From: Marinobacter nanhaiticus D15-8W
GTDB lineage: Bacteria > Pseudomonadota > Gammaproteobacteria > Pseudomonadales > Oleiphilaceae
Length of the DNA stretch: 64,000 nucleotides
Direction: 5' to 3'
Assembly (NCBI RefSeq): GCF_036511935.1
Contig: NZ_AP028878.1
Location: forward strand, 930,001 to 994,000
The first letter of the stretch is position 1; each line of letters starts with the position of its first letter. Below are positions 1 to 9,011 of the stretch, in pieces. Position numbers and translations under genes: made by a program. The notes beneath the pieces were generated by a model. The model made no database searches, had not been told where the DNA came from, and worked only from the letters and a program-made list of their open reading frames with translations.

Positions 1-1
1 C

Positions 2-580
2 CGACCGGTTGAAGCGGGCCTTCCCCAGGGGGAGCGACCGGATATAGGTATGCAAATGAACGTGAATGTGGGCGGCGACGATTCGGCAAACATCAACATC
101 CATGCTCAGAGCGCGGTCATCGATGGTAGCTACCTTCGTTTGTGGGGCGACAACGAGCGACGCCAGATGGTGGGTCAGTTCAAGCTTAACTTCTACACGC
201 CCGAGCTTTCCATCAACGCCTGTGACCAGCAAACGGCGGAGTGCGGTTCACGTATCGTTATGCGCCATTTCGCTCTGGAACTGGCGCTAGGCAACACCCT
301 GCAGCCGATGTATCTCGACGTCGACGGTACCGGCAATTTTCTCATCGAGGTTGCCACTATCCGCCAACCGGCTCCGGGAGCCATCGGCGAAGATGGGCTT
401 CGGGAAAGCAGCGATCCTGCAGCCTGGGATTTCTATGAGGACTACTACACCAACCCGGAGTACCGCAGCAGCCTGACGGTGGGGAACCTCAGTGTCGGGG
501 ATCGCGACTTCGGCTCTGGCCGGATCGAGGGCGTGTTGATCCAGCACCTTAAAATCCAGACCAAGGACCTCGCGCCGTGA
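2..580 (+). CDS. Secreted beta-rich protein of unknown function, 5' truncated
   Basis: The reading frame is open from the first bases of the window with no stop upstream, so this is the C-terminal part (about 192 codons) of a longer protein; the internal ATG at 50 is probably not the start. The visible part is rich in alternating polar and hydrophobic residues (MNVNVGG, IHAQSAVIDGSYLRLWG), with two Cys in a short loop (NACDQQTAECG). It resembles the next two products in style, and its stop overlaps the next start (GTGA at 577-580), so it is probably the first visible member of the same operon. I recognise no catalytic motif. Surface or envelope location is inferred from its neighbours, since its own N-terminus lies outside the window. 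Confidence 0.7.
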   Translation, partial: RPVEAGLPQGERPDIGMQMNVNVGGDDSANINIHAQSAVIDGSYLRLWGDNERRQMVGQFKLNFYTPELSINACDQQTAECGSRIVMRHFALELALGNTLQPMYLDVDGTGNFLIEVATIRQPAPGAIGEDGLRESSDPAAWDFYEDYYTNPEYRSSLTVGNLSVGDRDFGSGRIEGVLIQHLKIQTKDLAP

Positions 581-1140
581 ACGCTTGGAATCGATTCTCG
601 AAGTTGAGCCCAAAGTTCGTCTTCCCGATTTTGCTCGTTAGCGGCATGCCCGTCCACGCCGAACTCGACCGTCTGGACGACGGCGACTTGGCTGACATTT
701 CCGGGCAAGGGGGCATCTATTTGTCGGGTGATATCAGCATCAACGAGAACGGTGGTCCTATCCAGAATACCTATTTTGGCAGCTGCTCTGAGGCGGAGAA
801 ACGTTGCGGCGCCCGTATCGCATATCGTTTGAAGGAAGATGGCGGCTGGATGGTGCTGGACGATATAAGGGGTAAGTTCTCTTTCGAAGGCCTCACGCTT
901 CGTGTTCGCGCCATTGATTCCGGCTTTGGCGGCGATGGCACGTTGTTCAATCGAGATGTCCTTGAGATCGGGTTACCGAACATCGTTCGCTACGACTCGG
1001 TCCAGTTCAAATTGGCTACGAGCAGCACAGCCCGGCCGACAGACCCCGGCTTCCAGCAGACGGATATTTTTTCTGTCGAGATGCAGGGTGATGTCGTTCT
1101 GGAGGGCAATCTTCTCGTCTTTCCGACCGGTAACCCGTGA
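577..1140 (+). CDS. Small secreted DUF6160-like protein
   Basis: 187 residues with a GTG start that overlaps the upstream stop (GTGA). The N-terminus is a signal peptide with a likely cut after PVHA (residue 28). The mature start, ELDRLDDGDLADISGQGGI, matches the 'L.D.EL..VSGQ.GI' opening that I associate with DUF6160-type proteins of marine gammaproteobacteria. The rest is predicted beta-rich, with a Cys pair (GSCSEAEKRCG) like the one in the preceding product. The stop codon overlaps a GTG of the downstream frame, but the downstream gene more likely starts at 1161. The function is unknown; a structural role at the cell surface is inferred. The family name is from memory of the motif and needs a profile search. 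Confidence 0.75.
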   Translation: MNAWNRFSKLSPKFVFPILLVSGMPVHAELDRLDDGDLADISGQGGIYLSGDISINENGGPIQNTYFGSCSEAEKRCGARIAYRLKEDGGWMVLDDIRGKFSFEGLTLRVRAIDSGFGGDGTLFNRDVLEIGLPNIVRYDSVQFKLATSSTARPTDPGFQQTDIFSVEMQGDVVLEGNLLVFPTGNP

Positions 1141-1160
1141 TCATAAAGGAGGCCGTTGGA

Positions 1161-3554
1161 ATGAGCGCTCGGGCAGCATGTTTCATGAAGCACCCTCTCG
1201 TTTTCGCCTTTGCGGCTTGTGGTTCGGTAGCTATGGCTGATCTACAGAGTCTCGACGACAGTGACATGGCAGGTATCAGTGCCCAAAGTGGTATCACCAT
1301 GGAGCTGGACCTCGAGGCCACCGTGGGGCGCATCTCCTATTTTGACGATGGCAGCGGTATCCATCTGGATGGCTTCCGTATTGGATCTGCTACCGATCCA
1401 GAAGGTGAGGCCCGTCATGTCATCAAACTGGATATCCTCGCCGATGCCAGTCTTAATCTTGATTTCCTGGTGGAGGACCGGCGCCTCGAGTTCGCGGATG
1501 TACGGTTGGATGGCAGTCCGGACGTTAGTATGGGCGGTGTTTTTCTCGACCAGAATATGTCGGGCAGCCTCAATATAGCTCCTGGCGGAGCTCTCGGCCC
1601 GGAGGGATATACATTTAACGTAGCCTATGAAATGACCGACGGGCGGCTTGGCTATCGGACCAACGGAAATGAGGTTTTCCTCGATGGCGTCTCCATGGCT
1701 GTAAACGCGCCGGGTATCACCCTGGATGTGGTGGGCTCAGTGCTGGAGTTGCGCTCCCCATCGGTCACCGGAAGCTATAGCGTGGATGCGATTCGCTTCA
1801 GCGGCAATCCTGCGAATCATGGTGTCAGCGTCGACGCTACCAGTGGGGAATTGTTGGCGAGTTACGGTTCCCTGAGCAGTGACTTCGATATCTCCAGCCT
1901 GACAAAGATCGCTGCAGGCGGCCGGTTTGGGGACGAAGGGTTGCGAATCGACAGTGAGACTACGATCAACAGCGCTACCTTCATTTACCGGGATGACGGC
2001 AACCCGATTGCGCTTCGCGGAATATCCGGCTCATCGACAGTGAACAACCTGCGCCTCGATGTCGCTCCGGATTGGGATGATCGGCAGGGGCTCGCGTTAA
2101 CAGTGGATTCCATTGCAGGTGACCTCAACATCGATCGGATCGAAATGGGTGCTAATGGCAAGAACCTCGGTCAGGTCAGTCTTGGCTACCTGTTCGCAGA
2201 CCAAACCATCGACGGCCAAATCTATACCAACGCGCTGTACCTCCAGGGTGGCGGACACGCCGATGCCGGCCCACAAGGCTTGCGTTTGGCCGCCCAGTGG
2301 AGTCTCGCCGACGCCGACATTGCATATACAGAAGATGGCAACCGTGTGATTTTCAGCGGCTTACAGTCCTGGGGACAGGGCGACCTGACCGTGAACGTTA
2401 CTCGCGAGGAGGTACTTGGGGGCACCCAGTTCTACGACGGTCTGCGTCTCGGTTTCGAGGGTGTGAAAGGCGGATACCGGCTGAACGGTTTGAGGGTTGG
2501 CGACGAGGATTCGCCCCTGCAGGGTGGGACTGAATTGCTTCTGGCGTTGGGTTTCTTTCCATCCTATGAATTCGAGATCGACGGCCATATTACGCTTGGA
2601 GCCGGCGGTGCTGAAGGTGAGGGGCTGACTATCAACTCTGATATGCAGATCCGCAATGGTCGCGCAGCAATCATCGCGGCGCCTTATGACGAAGGTGCCG
2701 GCGAGGTACCGCAGAAAGGGTTATGGGCCACGGAGCTGGACTACGATACGCATGTCCGCGATATGACGATCGATGTTACCGAAGACGGCCTTGCCATTAT
2801 CAAGGGCGAGGTTTGGGGAACCATGGATATGGGGAATCTCCGTATCGGCAACAAGACCGGTGAGAGCTTCGGGCGATTCGTCGTACAGAACTACGAAAAA
2901 GGCAGCAGCATGACCATCACTCCCGGCGGCGCCGGTAACGTGTGCGTCGGCGGCTCGGGCGCAGATGCCTCCGCCTGCACAGCTTCTGGCGGTATGTGGG
3001 AAATGCGCGGTGAAGAGGGCGTGACTATTGCCATGAAGAAAATCCTCGCTCGGGCGATCAGCGAGACGAAACGCAACGCCTTTATCTGGGAAACCAATCG
3101 GACGATCGGCGCGAATGGCGCTGAGAATGGGACGGGGACGCAGTTGGTGCTAAACGATATCTATACCAGCGATGGCGTAGATGCGAATGGAGACGGCGTC
3201 GAAGACAATACCTTCGGTATCCAGACTGACCTCTCTGTGGACATTTACCAGACCAAGGTGGTTAAAAAGGACGATGGTGCCGATAGCAATGGCATTGTTG
3301 GCGATCGTGGAGATGAAAAGATCATGGATGCCTCGGCTCCGCTGGGGTATCGCTACGTAGCTGCCCCGAGCGAATCGGAGCGCGCCAATCGCCCCTTGGG
3401 TTTTGCAGTCCAAGCCCATTCCCGGTTCATGGAACTATCCATCAATAATATTGATCTGGTTCACCCGACTGGCGGTGCGGCGACGGCAGTCTACGGCGTC
3501 AAGATGCAGAATTTCGATATTGAGGCCAACCTGACCGCTACTCCGATCCAGTAG
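1161..3554 (+). CDS. Large secreted DUF6160-like protein with four ~110-residue repeats
   Basis: 797 residues from the ATG at 1161, chosen because AAGGAGG at 1146-1152 lies at ideal distance; a GTG at 1137 in frame has no such site. A signal peptide ends near SVAMA (about residue 26) and is followed by DLQSLDDSDMAGISAQSGI, the same opening motif as in the preceding protein. A repeat is visible four times, near residues 58-72, 163-177, 274-288 and 387-401, with core [IL]xYxxxGNxxxLxG; from the second copy on it is preceded by G-[PD]-[EQ]-G-[LY]. The C-terminal half has a short CVGGSGADASAC segment. No enzyme motif is seen. An elongated beta-structured surface or fibre component is a reasonable inference only. 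A terminator follows at 3611. Confidence 0.75.
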   Translation: MSARAACFMKHPLVFAFAACGSVAMADLQSLDDSDMAGISAQSGITMELDLEATVGRISYFDDGSGIHLDGFRIGSATDPEGEARHVIKLDILADASLNLDFLVEDRRLEFADVRLDGSPDVSMGGVFLDQNMSGSLNIAPGGALGPEGYTFNVAYEMTDGRLGYRTNGNEVFLDGVSMAVNAPGITLDVVGSVLELRSPSVTGSYSVDAIRFSGNPANHGVSVDATSGELLASYGSLSSDFDISSLTKIAAGGRFGDEGLRIDSETTINSATFIYRDDGNPIALRGISGSSTVNNLRLDVAPDWDDRQGLALTVDSIAGDLNIDRIEMGANGKNLGQVSLGYLFADQTIDGQIYTNALYLQGGGHADAGPQGLRLAAQWSLADADIAYTEDGNRVIFSGLQSWGQGDLTVNVTREEVLGGTQFYDGLRLGFEGVKGGYRLNGLRVGDEDSPLQGGTELLLALGFFPSYEFEIDGHITLGAGGAEGEGLTINSDMQIRNGRAAIIAAPYDEGAGEVPQKGLWATELDYDTHVRDMTIDVTEDGLAIIKGEVWGTMDMGNLRIGNKTGESFGRFVVQNYEKGSSMTITPGGAGNVCVGGSGADASACTASGGMWEMRGEEGVTIAMKKILARAISETKRNAFIWETNRTIGANGAENGTGTQLVLNDIYTSDGVDANGDGVEDNTFGIQTDLSVDIYQTKVVKKDDGADSNGIVGDRGDEKIMDASAPLGYRYVAAPSESERANRPLGFAVQAHSRFMELSINNIDLVHPTGGAATAVYGVKMQNFDIEANLTATPIQ

Positions 3555-3610
3555 TGGTGAAGCAGGGCCTGTAAAGTCCGCCTCCCTTCTCTCCTGAACA
3601 TGCGGTAACG

Positions 3611-3640
3611 AAAGGCGGGTGCTCCGCCTTTTGTTTTTTC
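3611..3640 (+). terminator. Rho-independent terminator after the DUF6160-like genes
   Basis: Perfect 8-bp stem AAAGGCGG / CCGCCTTT with loop GTGCT, followed directly by TTTGTTTTTT. It ends the three-gene group before birA. Confidence 0.88.
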
Positions 3641-3698
3641 TGCTGAGCTGTTGTTTAATCCGGCCATTGTTTCCATTCCCGCCTGGCGAGTTCTGCTC

Positions 3699-4667
3699 AT
3701 GATAAAAGACAACGTGTTGCTTTCCCTGTTGGCCGATGGGGAGTGGCATTCCGGCGAAGACATGGCAAAGGCGCTGGGCGTCAGTCGCACGGCTATCTGG
3801 AAGCAGCTTAATCGGGTGATGGAGCAGGGGCTCGGCGTTGAGCGTGTCAGGGGTAAGGGATATCGCCTGGTAGATGAAGTGGATCTGATCGATCAGGAGG
3901 TCATTCTGCGACAACTGCCCGATGAACTGGCCGGTGATCTGCAGCTCGAGGTGTTCGGTGCAATCGACTCAACCAATGCGTACCTGATGCAGAACGCGGA
4001 CGTGCCGGACAAGCGCGTACGCATCTGTATCGCTGATCAGCAGACCCAGGGACGAGGGCGGCGCGGGCGTGCTTGGTCCAGTCCAAGTGGGGAGAATGTT
4101 TATCTGAGCATGGCGCTACGACTGGCGGGTGGGTTTGCAGCGCTGGATGGATTGAGCCTGGTCGTGGGCGTCGCCGTCGCCCGGGCGCTTGAGCGTCTGG
4201 GCTTAAAGGAGGCATCTCTCAAGTGGCCCAACGACGTGTTGGTCGATGCCCGCAAGCTGGCAGGAATTCTCATCGAACTCCAAGGTGAGCTGGAGGGTGC
4301 GGCCCGTGTGGTTATTGGTATTGGTATCAATGTCCATATGAGTGATCGTGAGAAGCAGGTGGATCAGCCCTGGATAAGTCTCGATCAGGCTGCGCCATAT
4401 GGGAACTGGAAGCGCAACGAGATCATCGGTGCGGTGATCGAGGAAACGTTGAGCGTCCTCCGGGGATTCGAGCAGGCCGGTTTCTCGGCTTACCGGGATG
4501 ATTGGCAGTGTCGTGATGCGCTCCGTGGTGTAGCGCTTCGCACGGAACCGGATGGGGACGAAGGGATTGGCGCGGGGATCGATCGGTCCGGGGCCTATCT
4601 GCTCAATACAGCCGAAGGTGAGAAAGTGCTTCGTGCCGGCGAAATCAGTGTGCGGCGTCAGCTATGA
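3699..4667 (+). CDS. birA: Biotin-protein ligase / biotin operon repressor BirA
   Basis: Joins biotin to the biotin carboxyl carrier protein via biotinyl-5'-AMP and, in the bifunctional class, represses biotin synthesis genes. The product is 322 residues, close to the 321 of E. coli. An N-terminal winged helix (SGEDMAKALGVSRTAIWKQL, about 18-37) shows it is the DNA-binding class. The biotinyl-AMP loop GRGRRGR lies at 118-124, and LKWPNDVL follows. I chose the ATG at 3699 over the TTG at 3651 because it gives the usual N-terminus. The stop overlaps the coaX start by ATGA, so the two are translationally coupled. Biotin genes are not in view, so which operator it acts on cannot be seen. Confidence 0.95.
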   Translation: MIKDNVLLSLLADGEWHSGEDMAKALGVSRTAIWKQLNRVMEQGLGVERVRGKGYRLVDEVDLIDQEVILRQLPDELAGDLQLEVFGAIDSTNAYLMQNADVPDKRVRICIADQQTQGRGRRGRAWSSPSGENVYLSMALRLAGGFAALDGLSLVVGVAVARALERLGLKEASLKWPNDVLVDARKLAGILIELQGELEGAARVVIGIGINVHMSDREKQVDQPWISLDQAAPYGNWKRNEIIGAVIEETLSVLRGFEQAGFSAYRDDWQCRDALRGVALRTEPDGDEGIGAGIDRSGAYLLNTAEGEKVLRAGEISVRRQL

Positions 4668-5398
4668 CACTGTTTATCGACGCCGGCAACACACGAATCA
4701 AATGGCGCCTCAAGCCTGAGGGCAGGCCTGCCCTTGAAGGTGTCGGCGTATTGACCGACCCGCAACTCTTCCAGGCCTTTGACGCACAGTCGGTAAACCG
4801 CATTGCCATATCTACCGTCATCTCCGAAGACGCGCGCAAGAAACTGCATCAACAACTCTACCGGGCACTTGGCGTCGAGCCCGTTTTCCACTGGACACAA
4901 TCGTCCCAGTGCGGCGTTACCTGCGCATATGATCGGCCGGAAACCATGGGCGCTGATCGTTGGCATGCTTTGATTGGCGCCTGGAAGCAGGCAAAACGGG
5001 CTTTGCTCGTCGTGGATGCGGGAAGCGCGCTGACCGTTGATATCCTGGACGGCCAGGGTATGCATCGCGGTGGATATATCCTCCCAGGGCATCGGCTCAT
5101 GCGTGAGTCACTTGAGAGTAATACGGCGCGCGTGCGGTTCGGCAAGGCATTGTCGCAGGATCCTTCACCAGGCAAAAGTACTGACGCTTGTGTCCGCAAT
5201 GGGCTCAGTTGGTTGTTGCAAGCTCTGAGCATGCAACTGGACGCTTTGCGTAGGGCGCTGGGCATCGATGTCGATGCGGTTTTTCTGACAGGTGGCGATG
5301 CACCGGGGTTAATGCAGTTGGGTTTGGAGGGGTGCCTGCGACCCCAGCTCGTGCTCGAAGGGCTGGAAGCGGTTGATGCTGAGGTAACCGGTGTATGA
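4664..5398 (+). CDS. coaX: Type III pantothenate kinase
   Basis: Phosphorylates pantothenate, the first step of coenzyme A synthesis. This is the type III (CoaX) enzyme, which is not feedback-inhibited by CoA and uses a monovalent cation. At 244 residues it has the three ASKHA-fold signatures: DAGNTRIKW at 6-14 (phosphate 1, Asp6), MGADRWHALIGA in the middle (pantothenate/dimer region), and VVDAGSALTVDIL with GGYILPG. Its start overlaps birA and its stop overlaps the next gene, both by ATGA. birA-coaX adjacency is common in pseudomonads. Confidence 0.95.
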   Translation: MTLFIDAGNTRIKWRLKPEGRPALEGVGVLTDPQLFQAFDAQSVNRIAISTVISEDARKKLHQQLYRALGVEPVFHWTQSSQCGVTCAYDRPETMGADRWHALIGAWKQAKRALLVVDAGSALTVDILDGQGMHRGGYILPGHRLMRESLESNTARVRFGKALSQDPSPGKSTDACVRNGLSWLLQALSMQLDALRRALGIDVDAVFLTGGDAPGLMQLGLEGCLRPQLVLEGLEAVDAEVTGV

Positions 5399-6201
5399 GG
5401 TGGGTGGTCGTGTTGCTCATCCTGGTGAATGTTGCTCTGGTAATTGGTGTATCGCAGTGGTCATCTCCTGGCAAGCTGGATGTCGAAGGGGGAAGTGGCA
5501 CGCTGCCAAGGGTCTCCGCCCTGAAGGTTGATCGTCCTGCACAACCTTCCGGGCGGGTGTCTGAGGCAGAAGTCGTGCCTGACGAGCCCGCGCGGCCGGA
5601 TCACCCCCCGGAAAGCGCTGTGGCTGAGAACGTTGAGCCCGCTCATCAACAGCCAGCAGGGAAGGCTGAGCCGCTGAGCGACGCCGTCGCCGAGCCTGCT
5701 GAGGAGTCGGCGGCCATTTGCGGGCGAATCGAGGGTTTCGAATCGGAAGAGCAGACCCAAGGCTTCATAGCCAGCCATGAGTCGCTACTGAGCCGGACGG
5801 CAATCGTCGAGCAGACTAACCCCCGTCCGCCCTACCACTGGGTTATCATCCCGCCTTTGGAGTCGCGTTCGGTCGCGCTCAAGCGGCTGGCTGAATTCCA
5901 GCGCGCCGGCGTCGACAGCTATCTTGTTACCAAGGGCGAATACAGCAACGCCATCTCACTGGGGCTATTCGAGTCGGAGAGGCTGGCTCAAGAGCTAAAC
6001 GCTCGTTTCCAATCAAGAAATGTCGAAACAGTACTGGTCAATAAGGACCGTAATCAGATAAGCTACGCCCTCGTTTTTGCGGTGGTCGCCCAGGCCGATC
6101 TGGATCGGGTGGTCCACGCTGCAGAGCGATATGCCGGAGATTTGAAATCGGTTGAAAATGCGTCCTGTGAAGGTGTTGCATCACCCGATAAAAATCCGTA
6201 G
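5395..6201 (+). CDS. SPOR-domain membrane protein
   Basis: 268 residues. The N-terminus is one membrane segment or signal anchor (WVVVLLILVNVALVIGV, about 3-19). A Pro/Glu/Ala-rich linker of about 80 residues follows, then a region around 105-230 that reads like a SPOR fold (CGRIEGFESEEQTQGF, then HWVIIPPLESRSVALKRLAE, then SLGLFESERLAQEL). SPOR domains bind peptidoglycan stripped of stem peptides, usually at the division septum, so a cell-envelope role is likely. The gene is coupled to coaX by an ATGA overlap. The stop codon lies within the -10 region of the proposed tRNA promoter. The specific function is unknown. Confidence 0.8.
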   Translation: MRWVVVLLILVNVALVIGVSQWSSPGKLDVEGGSGTLPRVSALKVDRPAQPSGRVSEAEVVPDEPARPDHPPESAVAENVEPAHQQPAGKAEPLSDAVAEPAEESAAICGRIEGFESEEQTQGFIASHESLLSRTAIVEQTNPRPPYHWVIIPPLESRSVALKRLAEFQRAGVDSYLVTKGEYSNAISLGLFESERLAQELNARFQSRNVETVLVNKDRNQISYALVFAVVAQADLDRVVHAAERYAGDLKSVENASCEGVASPDKNP

Positions 6202-6204
6202 TAT
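6176..6204 (+). promoter_or_regulatory. Sigma-70 promoter for the tRNA-tuf transcript
   Basis: TTGCAT at 6176-6181, a 17-base spacer, TAGTAT at 6199-6204, then a GC-rich discriminator (ACCGGCCTCGC) as is typical of stringently controlled stable-RNA promoters. It overlaps the end of the SPOR gene and lies 28 bases before the first tRNA. Seen by eye only. Confidence 0.6.
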
Positions 6205-6232
6205 ACCGGCCTCGCTGAACAGGCGAATGTGA

Positions 6233-6308
6233 GCTGGCGTAGCTCAGTTGGTAGAGCAGCTGACTTGTAATCAGCAGGTCGGGGGTTCGATTCCGTCCGC
6301 CAGCTCCA
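6233..6308 (+). tRNA. tRNA-Thr (anticodon TGT)
   Basis: 76 nt with encoded CCA. The acceptor GCTGGCG pairs with CGCCAGC; D arm GCTCAGTTGGTAGAGC; the anticodon TGT is at 6266-6268 in loop CTTGTAA; T loop GGTTCGATTCC. It is the first of a four-tRNA group before tuf, the same order as E. coli thrU-tyrU-glyT-thrT-tufB. Confidence 0.97.
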
Positions 6309-6346
6309 CTTTAAGTTTTGAGTCCATGCAGTTGCTGCTTGGATTT

Positions 6347-6430
6347 GGAGGGGTTCCCGAGTGGCCAAAGGGATCAGACTGTAAATCTGACGCGAAAGCT
6401 TCGCAGGTTCGAATCCTGCCCCCTCCACCA
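6347..6430 (+). tRNA. tRNA-Tyr (anticodon GTA)
   Basis: Class II tRNA of 84 nt including CCA. The acceptor GGAGGGG pairs with CCCCTCC; the anticodon GTA is at 6381-6383; a long variable arm (ACGCGAAAGCTTCG) is present; T arm CAGGTTCGAATCCTG. Confidence 0.97.
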
Positions 6431-6441
6431 CTTAATTGCTC

Positions 6442-6516
<75 letters not shown>

Positions 6517-6538
6517 GATTAGGCAAGTTAAGTTGTGT

Positions 6539-6614
6539 GCTCATGTAGCTCAGTCGGTAGAGCACATCCTTGGTAAGGATGAGGTCACCGGTTCAATTCC
6601 GGTCATGAGCTCCA
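6539..6614 (+). tRNA. tRNA-Thr (anticodon GGT)
   Basis: 76 nt with CCA. The acceptor GCTCATG pairs with CATGAGC; the anticodon GGT is at 6572-6574; T arm CCGGTTCAATTCCGG. It ends 53 bases before tuf and is probably processed from the same transcript. Confidence 0.97.
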
Positions 6615-6667
6615 TTATTTGTCCGGTCAACGTTGCTTATTGAAAGTTGATTAGGGAGATTGGTCGA

Positions 6668-7864
6668 ATGTCTAAGGCAAAGTTTGAACGTAACAAACCG
6701 CACGTAAACGTGGGCACGATTGGCCACGTTGACCACGGCAAGACCACGCTGACCGCGGCGCTGACCCGCGTATGTCACGAAGTATGGGGTACCGGTGAGT
6801 CCCGTGCGTTCGACCAGATCGACAATGCTCCGGAAGAGCGTGCGCGTGGTATCACCATCGCGACCTCTCACGTTGAGTACGATTCTCCGACGCGTCACTA
6901 CGCACACGTTGACTGCCCGGGTCACGCCGACTACGTAAAGAACATGATCACCGGTGCGGCGCAGATGGACGGCGCGATCCTGGTGTGTTCCGCAGCTGAC
7001 GGCCCGATGCCGCAGACGCGTGAGCACATCCTGCTGTCCCGTCAGGTTGGTGTTCCCTTCATCGTCGTGTTCCTGAACAAGGCTGACATGGTCGATGACG
7101 AGGAGCTGCTGGAGCTGGTCGAGATGGAAGTGCGTGACCTGCTGAGCCAGTACGACTTCCCGGGCGACGATACGCCGATCATCACCGGTTCTGCGCTGAT
7201 GGCGCTGGAAGGCAAGGATGACAATGAAATGGGTACTACCGCTGTGAAGAAGCTGGTAGAAGCCCTGGACGAGTACATCCCTGAGCCGGAGCGTGCGATC
7301 GATCAGCCGTTCCTGATGCCGATCGAGGACGTGTTCTCGATCTCTGGTCGCGGTACCGTTGTGACCGGTCGTGTTGAGCGTGGCATCATCAAGGTGGGTG
7401 ACGAGGTTGAGATCGTGGGTATCCGCGATACCACCAAGACCACCTGTACCGGTGTTGAGATGTTCCGCAAGCTGCTGGACGAAGGTCGTGCGGGTGAGAA
7501 CGTGGGTGTGCTGCTGCGTGGCACCAAGCGTGACGACGTTGAGCGTGGTCAGGTTCTGTGTGTGCCGGGCTCCATCAAGCCGCACACCAAGTTCGAGTCT
7601 GAAGTCTACGTTCTGAGCAAGGAAGAAGGTGGTCGTCATACTCCGTTCTTCAAGGGCTACCGTCCGCAGTTCTACTTCCGTACCACGGACGTGACCGGTG
7701 CTTGTGAACTGCCGGAAGGCGTTGAGATGGTCATGCCGGGCGACAACGTGAAGCTGGTTGCCACGCTGATCGCGCCGATCGCCATGGAAGAAGGCCTGCG
7801 CTTTGCGATTCGCGAAGGCGGCCGGACTGTTGGCGCAGGTGTTGTTTCCAAGATTATTGAATAA
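6668..7864 (+). CDS. tuf: Elongation factor Tu (copy 1)
   Basis: GTPase that brings aminoacyl-tRNA to the ribosome. 398 residues from the ATG at 6668 (GGGAG lies just upstream); the longer frame from 6647 is rejected because [14 protein letters not shown] is the family start. The G motifs are all present: GHVDHGKT (19-26), DCPGH, NKAD and the switch region RGITI. It sits in the tufB position after the four tRNAs. It is almost identical to the copy at 23169: I compared them row by row and saw no difference from 6689 to 7794, only changes in the first seven codons and the last few. The only protein change is Ser against Ala in the last six residues. Confidence 0.99.
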   Translation: MSKAKFERNKPHVNVGTIGHVDHGKTTLTAALTRVCHEVWGTGESRAFDQIDNAPEERARGITIATSHVEYDSPTRHYAHVDCPGHADYVKNMITGAAQMDGAILVCSAADGPMPQTREHILLSRQVGVPFIVVFLNKADMVDDEELLELVEMEVRDLLSQYDFPGDDTPIITGSALMALEGKDDNEMGTTAVKKLVEALDEYIPEPERAIDQPFLMPIEDVFSISGRGTVVTGRVERGIIKVGDEVEIVGIRDTTKTTCTGVEMFRKLLDEGRAGENVGVLLRGTKRDDVERGQVLCVPGSIKPHTKFESEVYVLSKEEGGRHTPFFKGYRPQFYFRTTDVTGACELPEGVEMVMPGDNVKLVATLIAPIAMEEGLRFAIREGGRTVGAGVVSKIIE

Positions 7865-7885
7865 GCACCGGGCAAGTTTAGGTGC

Positions 7886-7961
<76 letters not shown>

Positions 7962-7995
7962 TTTTTAATCCTTGGGATACCAAAAGCTGATTCCT

Positions 7996-8364
7996 ATGGA
8001 GTCTAAAGCAGAACAGACAACCGGCCGCTTCGATGCTCTGAAGTGGCTGGTTGTTTTTGTCTTAATTGCCGCCGGTGTCGTTGGCAACCTTTATTTTGGT
8101 GCTGAGTCGCTGCTTTACCGGGTTCTCGGCTTGGTCGCGCTCGCTGTGGTGGCTGCATTCGTAGCGCTGCAGACTGATCGTGGTCGTCGTTTTGCGCTTC
8201 TCTTGAAAGAGGCGCGCGTCGAGATTCGAAAAGTGGTGTGGCCCACGCGCCAGGAGCTTGTACAAACCACTTTCATTGTGGTCGTGTTTGTTCTGGTTGT
8301 CGCGCTGCTGCTGTGGGGTATGGACTCGTTGATCAGTTGGCTGGTCTCCGGGATTATCGGGTAA
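7996..8364 (+). CDS. secE: Preprotein translocase subunit SecE
   Basis: Clamp subunit of the SecYEG channel in the inner membrane. 122 residues from the ATG at 7996; an upstream in-frame TTG at 7972 is less likely. It has the three-helix E. coli layout: two segments (WLVVFVLIAAGVVGNLYF and the LLYRVLGLVALAVVAAFVAL run), the amphipathic conserved stretch ARVEIRKVVWPTRQELVQTT, and the essential third helix (FIVVVFVLVVALLLWGMDSL). nusG starts 12 bases downstream. Confidence 0.97.
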   Translation: MESKAEQTTGRFDALKWLVVFVLIAAGVVGNLYFGAESLLYRVLGLVALAVVAAFVALQTDRGRRFALLLKEARVEIRKVVWPTRQELVQTTFIVVVFVLVVALLLWGMDSLISWLVSGIIG

Positions 8365-8376
8365 CAGGAGAGAGCA

Positions 8377-8910
8377 ATGGCCAAGCGCTGGTACGTCGTA
8401 CACGCTTATTCCGGCTTCGAAAAGCACGTGATGCGCACTCTCCGCGAACGCGTTGCCCTGAATGGTCTGGAAGACAGGTTTGGTGAAATTCTCGTGCCGA
8501 CCGAAGAAGTGGTCGAGATGCGGGAAGGTAAGAAGCGCAAGAGCGAGCGGAAGTTCTATCCTGGGTACGTTTTGGTCCAGATGGAAATGGATGACGAAAC
8601 CTGGCACATGGTTAAGAACACGCCGCGCGTCCTCGGTTTCATCGGTGGTACCAAGGATAAGCCTGCGCCGATCACTGAGAAAGAGGCCGAGGCTATTCTT
8701 CGCCGTGTAGAAAGTGGTGTCGACAAGCCCAAGCCTAAAACGCTCTTCGAGCCAGGCGAAATCGTTCGCGTCATTGAAGGTCCGTTTGCCGATTTCAATG
8801 GCGTGGTGGAAGAGGTTGACTACGACAAGAGTCGTGTTAAAGTCGCCGTCCTAATTTTTGGTCGCTCAACACCTGTTGAGCTGGAGTTTGGTCAAGTCGA
8901 GAAAGACTGA
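8377..8910 (+). CDS. nusG: Transcription termination/antitermination factor NusG
   Basis: Binds RNA polymerase, links it to Rho or to ribosomal protein S10, and suppresses pausing. 177 residues. The NGN domain opens with [20 protein letters not shown], and the KOW domain near the C-terminus has [19 protein letters not shown]. It has a good ribosome site (AGGAGAG) and forms an operon with secE. A terminator-like hairpin follows. Confidence 0.98.
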   Translation: MAKRWYVVHAYSGFEKHVMRTLRERVALNGLEDRFGEILVPTEEVVEMREGKKRKSERKFYPGYVLVQMEMDDETWHMVKNTPRVLGFIGGTKDKPAPITEKEAEAILRRVESGVDKPKPKTLFEPGEIVRVIEGPFADFNGVVEEVDYDKSRVKVAVLIFGRSTPVELEFGQVEKD

Positions 8911-8928
8911 TCCACAGATTTTGGCGGG

Positions 8929-8960
8929 AAGCTCGCGCACTCTTGTGACGCGGGCTTTTT
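8929..8960 (+). terminator. Terminator between nusG and rplK
   Basis: Stem AAGCTCGCG / CGCGGGCTT (9 bp with one G-T pair), an inner CAC/GTG pair, then TTT. It separates secE-nusG from the L11 operon. Confidence 0.75.
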
Positions 8961-9011
8961 GTGTCTGAGAAAGGGGAGCCGAGAGGCGTTTGAACCCACT
9001 AGGAGTAAATC

